The position numbers and the translations under genes are program-made. A stretch of DNA of 64,000 nucleotides from JASHUC01 sp035523875. Lineage in GTDB: Bacteria > Pseudomonadota > Gammaproteobacteria > Steroidobacterales > Steroidobacteraceae. Of the stretch, positions 26,413-33,437 are shown piece after piece. Under the pieces are notes generated by a model. That model did not search any database, was not told where the DNA came from, and was given only the letters and a program-made list of their open reading frames with translations. The stretch covers positions 13,380 to 77,379 of the forward strand of contig DATKPY010000012.1 of the NCBI GenBank assembly GCA_035523875.1, read 5' to 3'. How positions within the stretch are numbered: the stretch's first letter is position 1; every line of letters starts with the position of its first letter.

Positions 26413-26781
26413 ATGTCGGGCTTCTGGAAGCGGTACGTTTCCCGCGATGACGTCATGGTTCAGCGGGCGGAGGCGCGGCTGGACGACGCCCCGGCGCTCG
26501 CTCGCCTGCTCGAACGGTTGCCGGAGGCGGAGGACCTGCGCGCCCGGCTCGTGAGTCCCTTCTTCGCGCGCGCGTGGGATACGCGCGTGCGGCGCGACCA
26601 CTGGATCCAGAGCGACGGCGCGCGCGTCACCTGCTTCACCATCAGCGGTGTCACGCTCGCGCAGGCCGCCGCGGTGCGCGTGCGCTGGGACGCGATGCGC
26701 GGGCGAACCGAGCTCACGGAGGAGCTGCTGGCGGATCTCGTGGCCGCACAGACCGGAACCAGCGTGACGCTGGTAGTCTAG
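26413..26781 (+). CDS. hypothetical protein, 122 aa
   Basis: No family is recognised. The protein is soluble, hydrophilic and helical at the N-terminus, with DHWIQSDGARVTCFTISG in the middle. ATG 26413 is chosen; a GTG at 26311 is in frame and overlaps the alcohol dehydrogenase stop, but the added 34 residues look low-complexity. It lies 5 nt before the PhzF-like gene on the same strand, so it is probably part of that operon. Confidence 0.55.
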   Translation: MSGFWKRYVSRDDVMVQRAEARLDDAPALARLLERLPEAEDLRARLVSPFFARAWDTRVRRDHWIQSDGARVTCFTISGVTLAQAAAVRVRWDAMRGRTELTEELLADLVAAQTGTSVTLVV

Positions 26782-26786
26782 GGAGG

Positions 26787-27650
26787 ATGGCGGCCCACCC
26801 CTACCGGTTGGTGAATGTCTTCACGCGCGGCGCGGAGCCCCTGAGCGGCAATCCGCTCTGCGTATTCGAGGACGCCGCCGCGCTCGGCGCGCCCGTGATG
26901 CAGGCGCTCGCGCGTCAGTTCAATCTGTCGGAGACGACATTCATTCTGCCGTCGCGCGCGGCGAGCGCGCGCGTGCGCATCTTCACCCCCTCCTACGAGA
27001 TGCCCTTCGCCGGGCATCCGACCCTCGGCACGGCGCATGTCTGCCGCGCGATCGGGCGCGCGGGCGATGCGCTCACTCTGGAGATGCCGGCGGGCATCAT
27101 CCCGGTCCGCGCGGTGGGCAACCGCTGGACGCTGCAGGCGAATGCCCCGAGGTGGCGCGAGTTCGGCGGCTCGCGCGAGTCGCTCGCGGCAATGCTCGCA
27201 GTCGACGCCGCCGACATCGGTGAGCGGCCGCTATGGGTCAACGCCGGCCGCGAGCAGCTCATCGTGCCGCTCGCGAGCGAGGCGGCGGTGCGCCGCGTGC
27301 AACCGCGCGGTGAGCTTCTCGCCCAGCTGCGCAGCGCGGACGGCGCGAGCATGGCGTACGTGTTCGCACCGCACACCTCGGCCGCGGGCGGCACCGAGCG
27401 GGTGCTCGCGCGGTTCTTCTTCCCGCAGGGACCGGCCGTGCTCGAGGATCCGGCGACCGGCTCGGCCGCCGCAAACTTGGGGGGCTGGTGCCTGGCGGTC
27501 GGGCGAGCGCTCCCGTGCCGCTTCGAGATCGCACAGGGCGAGTACACCGGCCGACCCTCCAACCTTTATCTGGAGGTGGATTCCGAGCGGCGCATCCTCG
27601 TGAGCGGCGAGGTGATCGAGCTCGGCCGCGGCATGCTCGAGCTGCCCTGA
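26787..27650 (+). CDS. PhzF-family isomerase/epimerase
   Basis: 287-residue protein with the diaminopimelate-epimerase-like fold. The conserved general acid/base Glu49 stands in NLSETTF, with the FAGHPTLGTAH and DPATGSAAANLGG signatures. PhzF isomerises a phenazine intermediate, but most family members have unknown substrates, and no phenazine genes are here. GGGAGG immediately precedes the ATG. It is followed 10 nt later by cofD. Confidence 0.87.
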   Translation: MAAHPYRLVNVFTRGAEPLSGNPLCVFEDAAALGAPVMQALARQFNLSETTFILPSRAASARVRIFTPSYEMPFAGHPTLGTAHVCRAIGRAGDALTLEMPAGIIPVRAVGNRWTLQANAPRWREFGGSRESLAAMLAVDAADIGERPLWVNAGREQLIVPLASEAAVRRVQPRGELLAQLRSADGASMAYVFAPHTSAAGGTERVLARFFFPQGPAVLEDPATGSAAANLGGWCLAVGRALPCRFEIAQGEYTGRPSNLYLEVDSERRILVSGEVIELGRGMLELP

Positions 27651-27660
27651 CGCTGCGGTC

Positions 27661-28647
27661 ATGGAGCCGTTGCTGCAGCGCACAGCCCATCGTGTCCTGG
27701 CGCTCTGCGGCGGAGTCGGCGGCGTGAAGCTCGCCCTCGGACTGCAGCGCGTGCTCGCACCGGGTGCGCTCACGGTCGTCGTGAACACGGGCGATGACTT
27801 CGAGCACCTGGGTCTTGCGATCTCACCCGACCTCGACACCACGCTCTACACGCTTGCCGGCCTCGCAAACGTCGAGCTCGGCTGGGGGCGCGCGGAGGAG
27901 AGCTGGAACTTCATAGCGGAGCTCGCGCGCCTCGGCGGGGAGACGTGGTTCCGCTTGGGCGACAAGGATTTGGCGGTGCACGTGGAGCGCACGGCGCGGC
28001 TCGCGCGTGGCGATGGGCTCACTGCGATCGTCGCGGATTTTCGCGCGCGGCTCGCGATTGCCTCGCACATCGTGCCGATGAGCGACGGGCGCGTGCGCAC
28101 GCTCCTCGAGACGGAGGAGGGCACGCTCGAATTTCAGCGCTACTTCGTCGCACGGCGCTGCGAGCCGGCGGTGCGCGCGATTCGCTATGAGGGCGCCGCG
28201 CAGGCCGAGCCGCCGGCGGGCCTCGTGGGCGATCTGCGCGCTGGCACCTACGACGCCGTCGTCCTCTGTCCGTCGAACCCGTACCTCAGCATCGATCCGA
28301 TCCTCGCAATCCCCGGGTGGCGCGCGGCGCTGCGCGCGACGCGCGCACCGCGCATCGCCGTCTCACCGTTGATCGGCGGGGAGGCTGTGAAGGGGCCGAC
28401 CGCCAAGATCATGCGCGAGCTCGCACTGCAGGTTTCCCCCGTGACCATTGCGAGGCATTACGCACCGCTCCTCGACGGCTTCGTGCTCGATCAGGCCGAT
28501 GCGGCGCTGCGCCCCCTTTTCGACCTGCCCGTGCACCTCGCACCGACGCTCATGCGCACCGCGGCCGACAAAGAGCGCCTCGCGCAGGAGGTGCTGCGCT
28601 TTGCGGGCTCGCTGGTGCGCGGCGAACGGTGCGCGCTGCCGCCCTAG
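27661..28647 (+). CDS. cofD: 2-phospho-L-lactate transferase (CofD), F420 biosynthesis
   Basis: 328-residue CofD/FbiA-family transferase joining a phospho-lactate-type moiety to the deazaflavin Fo, forming F420-0 or its dehydro form. Signatures are CGGVGGVKLALGLQ near the N-terminus, NTGDDFEHLGLAISPDLDT (residues 42-60, GDD metal/substrate loop), CPSNPYLSIDPIL and GGEAVKGPTAK. Such genes are uncommon in proteobacteria, but some lineages make F420. No cofC, cofE/fbiB or fbiC is in this window, so pathway completeness is unknown. It sits directly behind the PhzF gene. Confidence 0.88.
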   Translation: MEPLLQRTAHRVLALCGGVGGVKLALGLQRVLAPGALTVVVNTGDDFEHLGLAISPDLDTTLYTLAGLANVELGWGRAEESWNFIAELARLGGETWFRLGDKDLAVHVERTARLARGDGLTAIVADFRARLAIASHIVPMSDGRVRTLLETEEGTLEFQRYFVARRCEPAVRAIRYEGAAQAEPPAGLVGDLRAGTYDAVVLCPSNPYLSIDPILAIPGWRAALRATRAPRIAVSPLIGGEAVKGPTAKIMRELALQVSPVTIARHYAPLLDGFVLDQADAALRPLFDLPVHLAPTLMRTAADKERLAQEVLRFAGSLVRGERCALPP

Positions 28648-28716
28648 GTAGTAATCCTCACGACCCGTTCACACGCAACGGCGTAGCGTGCCTGTGTCGT
28701 CACCGAGAGACTGCCC

Positions 28717-28809
28717 ATGGACGTCGTATTTGTGCTGGTGATCCTGGTGCTCTACGCGGTCACTCACTGGCTGGCCACCGCGATCTCCAAGCTCGGGAGC
28801 GTGGAATGA
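28717..28809 (+). CDS. 30-aa membrane micro-ORF upstream of kdpF
   Basis: ATG followed by a single hydrophobic helix (VVFVLVILVLYAV) and a short charged tail ending SKLGSVE. Its stop overlaps the kdpF ATG by 4 nt (ATGA), the same coupling used throughout the operon, which argues for real translation. It may be a KdpF-like accessory peptide or a leader peptide. It is too short for function to be assigned from sequence. Confidence 0.55.
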   Translation: MDVVFVLVILVLYAVTHWLATAISKLGSVE

Positions 28810-28895
28810 GCGTGGTCTACCTCGTGAGCGGCCTGCTCGCCCTCGGGCTCTTCATCTATCTCCTCTACGCGATGATCAAGGCGGAGAAGTTTTGA
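28806..28895 (+). CDS. kdpF: potassium-transporting ATPase subunit KdpF
   Basis: 29-residue single-span peptide, MSVVYLVSGLLALGLFIYLL then YAMIKAEKF, matching the KdpF pattern of a short hydrophobic helix with a C-terminal Lys/Glu tail. KdpF stabilises the KdpFABC high-affinity K+ pump. It overlaps the micro-ORF before it and the kdpA ATG after it (TGATG). Confidence 0.9.
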   Translation: MSVVYLVSGLLALGLFIYLLYAMIKAEKF

Positions 28896-30700
28896 TGACC
28901 TCAGGCACGCTCCTATTGATCGTCGCCTTTCTGGCGGTCGTGCTGCTCTGCGTGAAGCCGCTCGGGCTGTACATCGCGAACGTCATGGAAGGCCGCCCGA
29001 TCTGGCCGCTCCGGCTCGGCGCACCGCTCGAGCGGATCATCTACCGGCTCTGTGGCATCGATTCGTCGCAATCGATGGACTGGAAGCGCTACGCGGTCGC
29101 GCTCGTGCTGTTCAACGCGCTCGGTGCCCTCGTGGTGTACGCGCTGCAGCGGCTGCAGCTGTGGCTGCCGCTCAACCCGCAGAAGTTTGCGAACGTCTCA
29201 GCGGACTCCGCGTTCAACACCGCGGTGAGCTTCATTACCAACACCAACTGGCAGGGCTACTCGGGCGAGACGACGATGAGCTACGCCACGCAGATGTGCG
29301 GGCTCGCGGTGCAGAACTTCCTCTCCGCGGCGAGCGGCATCGTCGTTGCGATCGTGCTCGTGCGCGGCTTCGTGCGCCACTCGACCCACACGATCGGGAA
29401 TTTCTGGGTCGACATCACGCGCGTGACGCTCTACGTGCTGCTGCCGCTTTCGCTCGTGATCGCCGTCGCGCTCGCCTCGCAGGGTGTCGTGCAGAACTTC
29501 AGCGCCTACAAGGACGTAACGACCCTCGAGGCGCTCACCTATCAGCAGCCCAAGGTCGATGCGGCGGGCAATCCGGTCAAGGACAAGGCGGGCAATCCCG
29601 TGATGGAGAACGTCACGACCCGCACCGAAACCCTCCCGATGGGACCGATGGCCTCGCAGGAGTCGATCAAGGAGCTCGGCACAAACGGCGGAGGCTTCCT
29701 CAACGCGAACTCGGCCCACCCCTACGAGAACCCGACGCCGCTCTCCAATTTCATCGAGATGGTGGTGCTCGTGCTGATCTCGGCGGCGCTCACCTACACC
29801 TTCGGACACCTGGTGGGCGACACGCGTCAGGGCTGGGCGATTCTGGCGGCCATGCTCGTCCTCTTCGTCGGCATGCTCTCCATTGCAGTGACGAGCGAGC
29901 AGGCGGGCAATCCCCGGATCGCGCAGCTCGGGGTCGACCAGTCGGCGAGCGCGCTGCAGCCCGGGGGCAACATGGAGGGCAAGGAGGCGCGCTTCGGCAT
30001 CGGCGCCTCGGCGCTGTTCGCCACCGCGACCACCGGCACCTCCTGCGGCGCGGTGAACTCCATGCATGATTCCTTCACTCCGCTCGGGGGCATGGTGCCG
30101 CTGTTCAATATGATGATGGGCGAGGTCGTCTTCGGCGGCGTCGGCACGGGACTCTACTCGATGCTGATCTTCGCCGTGATCGGCGTCTTCATCGCGGGAC
30201 TCATGATCGGGCGGACCCCGGAGTATCTCGGCAAGAAGATCGAGGCGTTCGAGATGAAGATGAGCTCGGTCGCGATCCTGGTGATGCCGTTCATCGTGCT
30301 GCTTGGCACGGCGGTCGCGGTGAGCACGGTGGCCGGTCAGGCGGGTGTTGCGAACCCCGGCGCGCACGGCTTCTCGGAGATTCTCTACACATTCACTTCA
30401 GCCTCCAACAACAACGGCAGCGCGTTCGCAGGCATCTCGGCAAATACGGTCTTCTACAACACCGCGCTCGGGTTGTGCATGTGGTTCGGGCGCTATTGGC
30501 CGATCGTGGCGGTGCTCGCGATCGCGGGCTCGCTCGCCGCGAAGAAGCGCGTCCCGGTCACCTCCGGCACGATGCTCACCCACGGGCCGACCTTCGTCGT
30601 CCTGCTGATCGGCACGGTGCTTCTCGTCGGCGCGCTCACCTTCGTGCCGGCCCTCGCGCTCGGCCCGGTGGTCGAGCACCTGATGCTCTGGGGTGGATGA
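28895..30700 (+). CDS. kdpA: potassium-transporting ATPase subunit KdpA
   Basis: 601-residue K+-binding, pore-forming subunit with about ten spans. The four P-loop selectivity-filter repeats are visible: TNWQGYSGETT, GTNGGGFLNANSAHP, TTGTSCGAVNSMHDS and SASNNNGSAFAG. It imports K+ at very low external concentration, driven by KdpB. ATG 28895 overlaps the kdpF stop; the TTG just before it is a less likely start. Gene order and length (about 557-600 aa) are typical. Confidence 0.97.
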   Translation: MTSGTLLLIVAFLAVVLLCVKPLGLYIANVMEGRPIWPLRLGAPLERIIYRLCGIDSSQSMDWKRYAVALVLFNALGALVVYALQRLQLWLPLNPQKFANVSADSAFNTAVSFITNTNWQGYSGETTMSYATQMCGLAVQNFLSAASGIVVAIVLVRGFVRHSTHTIGNFWVDITRVTLYVLLPLSLVIAVALASQGVVQNFSAYKDVTTLEALTYQQPKVDAAGNPVKDKAGNPVMENVTTRTETLPMGPMASQESIKELGTNGGGFLNANSAHPYENPTPLSNFIEMVVLVLISAALTYTFGHLVGDTRQGWAILAAMLVLFVGMLSIAVTSEQAGNPRIAQLGVDQSASALQPGGNMEGKEARFGIGASALFATATTGTSCGAVNSMHDSFTPLGGMVPLFNMMMGEVVFGGVGTGLYSMLIFAVIGVFIAGLMIGRTPEYLGKKIEAFEMKMSSVAILVMPFIVLLGTAVAVSTVAGQAGVANPGAHGFSEILYTFTSASNNNGSAFAGISANTVFYNTALGLCMWFGRYWPIVAVLAIAGSLAAKKRVPVTSGTMLTHGPTFVVLLIGTVLLVGALTFVPALALGPVVEHLMLWGG

Positions 30701-30703
30701 AAC

Positions 30704-32839
30704 ATGGCTGACCTCCCTTCAACCTCCTCCGCTGCCGCGGTCGCCGCTTCACCGAGCCCGGTGCAGCACCGGGTCGCGCGGCATCGGCTCTCGATGTTCG
30801 ACCGCTCGCTCATGTGGCCGGCGGTGCTCGACGCCTGCCGCAAGCTCGACCCGCGCATCCAGTGGCGCAATCCCGTCATGTTCGTGGTCTACATCGGCAG
30901 CATCGTGACCACGGCGCTGTGGGTGCAGGCGCTCGTGGGGCACGGCGAGGCCCCCTCATGGTTCATCTTCAGCATCGCGATCTGGCTGTGGTTCACGGTG
31001 CTGTTCGCGAATTTCGCCGAAGCGCTCGCCGAGGGTCGCAGCAAGGCGCAGGCCGCATCGCTCCGGGGCCTGAAGCAGGCCGTCATCGCCAAGCGCCTCG
31101 CCGATGCGCGCAATCGCACGGTGCAGGAGCGCGTTCGCGCCGATGCGCTGCGCCGTGGCGATGTGGTCTTCGTCGAGACCGGCGATTACATCCCCGCCGA
31201 CGGCGAGGTCATCGAGGGGGCGGCGTCGGTCGATGAGAGCGCCATCACCGGCGAGTCCGCGCCCGTGATTCGCGAGTCGGGCGGAGACTTCTCCGCCGTC
31301 ACCGGCGGCACGCGCGTACTCTCGGATTGGATCGTGGTCCGGGTCACCGCCAATCCCGGGGAGACCTTCATCGACCGCATGATCGCGATGGTGGAGAGCG
31401 CCAAGCGGCAGAAGACCCCGAATGAGATCGCGCTCACCATCCTGCTGGTTGCGCTCACGCTCGTCTTCCTGTTTGCCACCGCGACGCTCCTGCCCTATTC
31501 GATCTACAGCGTGGCGGTCACCAAGCTCGGCACGCCGGTCACGATCACCGCGCTCATCGCGCTCCTCGTGTGCCTGATCCCGACGACCATCGGGGCGCTG
31601 CTCTCCGCGATTGGCGTCGCCGGCATGAGCCGCATGATGCAGGCGAACGTGATTGCGATGTCGGGACGCGCGGTCGAGGCCGCGGGCGACGTGGATGTGC
31701 TGCTCCTCGATAAGACCGGCACGATCACGCTCGGCAATCGGCAGGCTTCGGCCTTCATTCCCGCCCCCGGGGTGACGGAGGAGGAGCTCGCCGATGCCGC
31801 GCAGCTCGCCTCGCTCGCCGATGAGACGCCCGAGGGGCGCAGCATCATGGTGCTCGCCAAGCAGCGCTTCAATCTGCGCGAGCGCGATCTGCATGCGCTC
31901 GCCGCGACCTTCGTGCCGTTCTCGGCCCACATCCGCATGAGCGGGGTCGATATCGGGGAGCGGCAAATCCGCAAGGGCGCGCCCGATGCCGTGAAGAAGC
32001 ACGTCGAGGCGCTCGGCCAGGCCGTGCCGCGGGCCGTGCAGACGAGTGTGGATGAGATCGCACGGCGCGGCAGCACACCGCTGCTCGTGAGCGACGGCCC
32101 GCGAGTGCTCGGAATCATCGAGCTCAAGGACATCGTCAAGGGAGGAATCAAGGAGCGCTTCGTCGAGCTGCGCCGCATGGGCATCAAGACGGTGATGATC
32201 ACCGGGGACAACAAGCTCACCGCCGCCGCCATCGCCGCCGAGGCGGGCGTCGATGACTTCCTTGCCGAGGCCACCCCGGAGGCGAAGCTCAAGCTCATCC
32301 GCGAGCACCAGGGGCAGGGCCGCCTCGTGGCGATGACCGGGGATGGCACGAACGATGCGCCGGCGCTCGCGCAGGCTGATGTCGCTGTCGCCATGAACAC
32401 CGGCACCCAGGCGGCCAAGGAAGCCGGCAACATGGTCGACCTCGATTCCAATCCGACGAAGCTGATCGAGGTGGTCGAGACCGGCAAGCAGATGCTGATG
32501 ACGCGCGGTGCGCTCACGACTTTCAGCATCGCAAACGACGTGGCGAAGTACTTTGCCATCATTCCGGCCGCATTCGCGACCACCTACCCGCAGCTCAACG
32601 CGCTCAACGTGATGCACCTCGCGAGCCCGTTCTCCGCGATTCTCTCGGCGGTGATCTTCAATGCGCTCATCATCGTGGTTCTGATCCCGCTTGCGCTCAA
32701 GGGTGTGCGTTACCGCCCGCTCGGGGCAGCCGTGCTCCTCAGGCGCAACCTCGCGATCTACGGGCTCGGGGGAATCTTCGTGCCATTCCTCGGGATCAAG
32801 CTGATCGACATGGGCCTCGCGCTCGTGCGTCTCGCCTGA
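30704..32839 (+). CDS. kdpB: potassium-transporting ATPase subunit KdpB
   Basis: 711-residue P-type ATPase. The phosphorylated Asp336 lies in LLLDKTGTITLG. The actuator-domain TGES appears as ITGESAP and the nucleotide/P-domain as MTGDGTNDAPALAQADVAVAM. It hydrolyses ATP to drive K+ uptake through KdpA. The ATG starts 3 nt after kdpA. The N-terminal 25 residues are a variable, Ser/Ala-rich cytoplasmic leader. Confidence 0.97.
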   Translation: MADLPSTSSAAAVAASPSPVQHRVARHRLSMFDRSLMWPAVLDACRKLDPRIQWRNPVMFVVYIGSIVTTALWVQALVGHGEAPSWFIFSIAIWLWFTVLFANFAEALAEGRSKAQAASLRGLKQAVIAKRLADARNRTVQERVRADALRRGDVVFVETGDYIPADGEVIEGAASVDESAITGESAPVIRESGGDFSAVTGGTRVLSDWIVVRVTANPGETFIDRMIAMVESAKRQKTPNEIALTILLVALTLVFLFATATLLPYSIYSVAVTKLGTPVTITALIALLVCLIPTTIGALLSAIGVAGMSRMMQANVIAMSGRAVEAAGDVDVLLLDKTGTITLGNRQASAFIPAPGVTEEELADAAQLASLADETPEGRSIMVLAKQRFNLRERDLHALAATFVPFSAHIRMSGVDIGERQIRKGAPDAVKKHVEALGQAVPRAVQTSVDEIARRGSTPLLVSDGPRVLGIIELKDIVKGGIKERFVELRRMGIKTVMITGDNKLTAAAIAAEAGVDDFLAEATPEAKLKLIREHQGQGRLVAMTGDGTNDAPALAQADVAVAMNTGTQAAKEAGNMVDLDSNPTKLIEVVETGKQMLMTRGALTTFSIANDVAKYFAIIPAAFATTYPQLNALNVMHLASPFSAILSAVIFNALIIVVLIPLALKGVRYRPLGAAVLLRRNLAIYGLGGIFVPFLGIKLIDMGLALVRLA

Positions 32840-32852
32840 AGGAGGGCCTGCC

Positions 32853-33425
32853 GTGAGTTCAGTGATCCGCCCCGCCGTTGTCCTTTTGCTCATCATGACG
32901 GTCATCACCGGCATCGCCTATCCGCTCGTGGTGACGGGCCTTGCGCAGGCGCTCTTTCCCCGCCAGGCGGCAGGGAGCCTCGTCGTGCGCGACGGCAAGG
33001 CCATCGGCTCGAGTCTGATCGGCCAGGCCTTCAGCGATCCGAAGTACTTCTGGAGCCGTCCGTCGGCCACGAGTCCGCAGCCGTACAACGGACTCGGCTC
33101 GACGGGCTCGAACTTGGGTCCGCTCAATCCGGCGCTCACCGACGCCGTGAAGCAGCGCATCGATGCGCTGCACGCCGCCGACCCCACCAACAAGGCGCCG
33201 ATACCGGTCGATCTCGTCACGGCCTCGGGCAGCGGGCTCGATCCCGAGATCAGCCTCGCTGCGGCATACTATCAGGCACCCCGGATCGCGCGGGTCCGGG
33301 GCCTCGGCCTCGATGCGGTGCGCTCGCTCATCGCAGCGCATGCCGAGGGGAAGCTCTTAGGCGTTCTCGGGGATCCGCGCGTCAACGTGCTCAAGCTGAA
33401 TCTCGCGCTCGATGAACTGAAGTGA
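32853..33425 (+). CDS. kdpC: potassium-transporting ATPase subunit KdpC
   Basis: 190-residue single-span subunit. The N-terminal membrane anchor (VVLLLIMTVITGIAYPLVV) is followed by a periplasmic domain with the family signatures YFWSRPSAT, YNGLGSTGSNLGPLNP and the DLVTASGSGLDPEIS segment that forms part of the ATP-affinity site in KdpC. GTG start with GGAGG upstream (14 nt after kdpB). Confidence 0.96.
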   Translation: MSSVIRPAVVLLLIMTVITGIAYPLVVTGLAQALFPRQAAGSLVVRDGKAIGSSLIGQAFSDPKYFWSRPSATSPQPYNGLGSTGSNLGPLNPALTDAVKQRIDALHAADPTNKAPIPVDLVTASGSGLDPEISLAAAYYQAPRIARVRGLGLDAVRSLIAAHAEGKLLGVLGDPRVNVLKLNLALDELK

Positions 33426-33437
33426 TGCGCAAGTAGA

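Noticed and set aside
28672..28690. CACGC...GCGTG inverted repeat before the kdp micro-ORF
   Set aside because: Only 5 bp per arm and unlike known KdpE sites; too weak to call an operator.
30956..32914. 652-codon minus-strand open frame
   Set aside because: Antisense to kdpB; Glu/His/Arg-rich shadow sequence.
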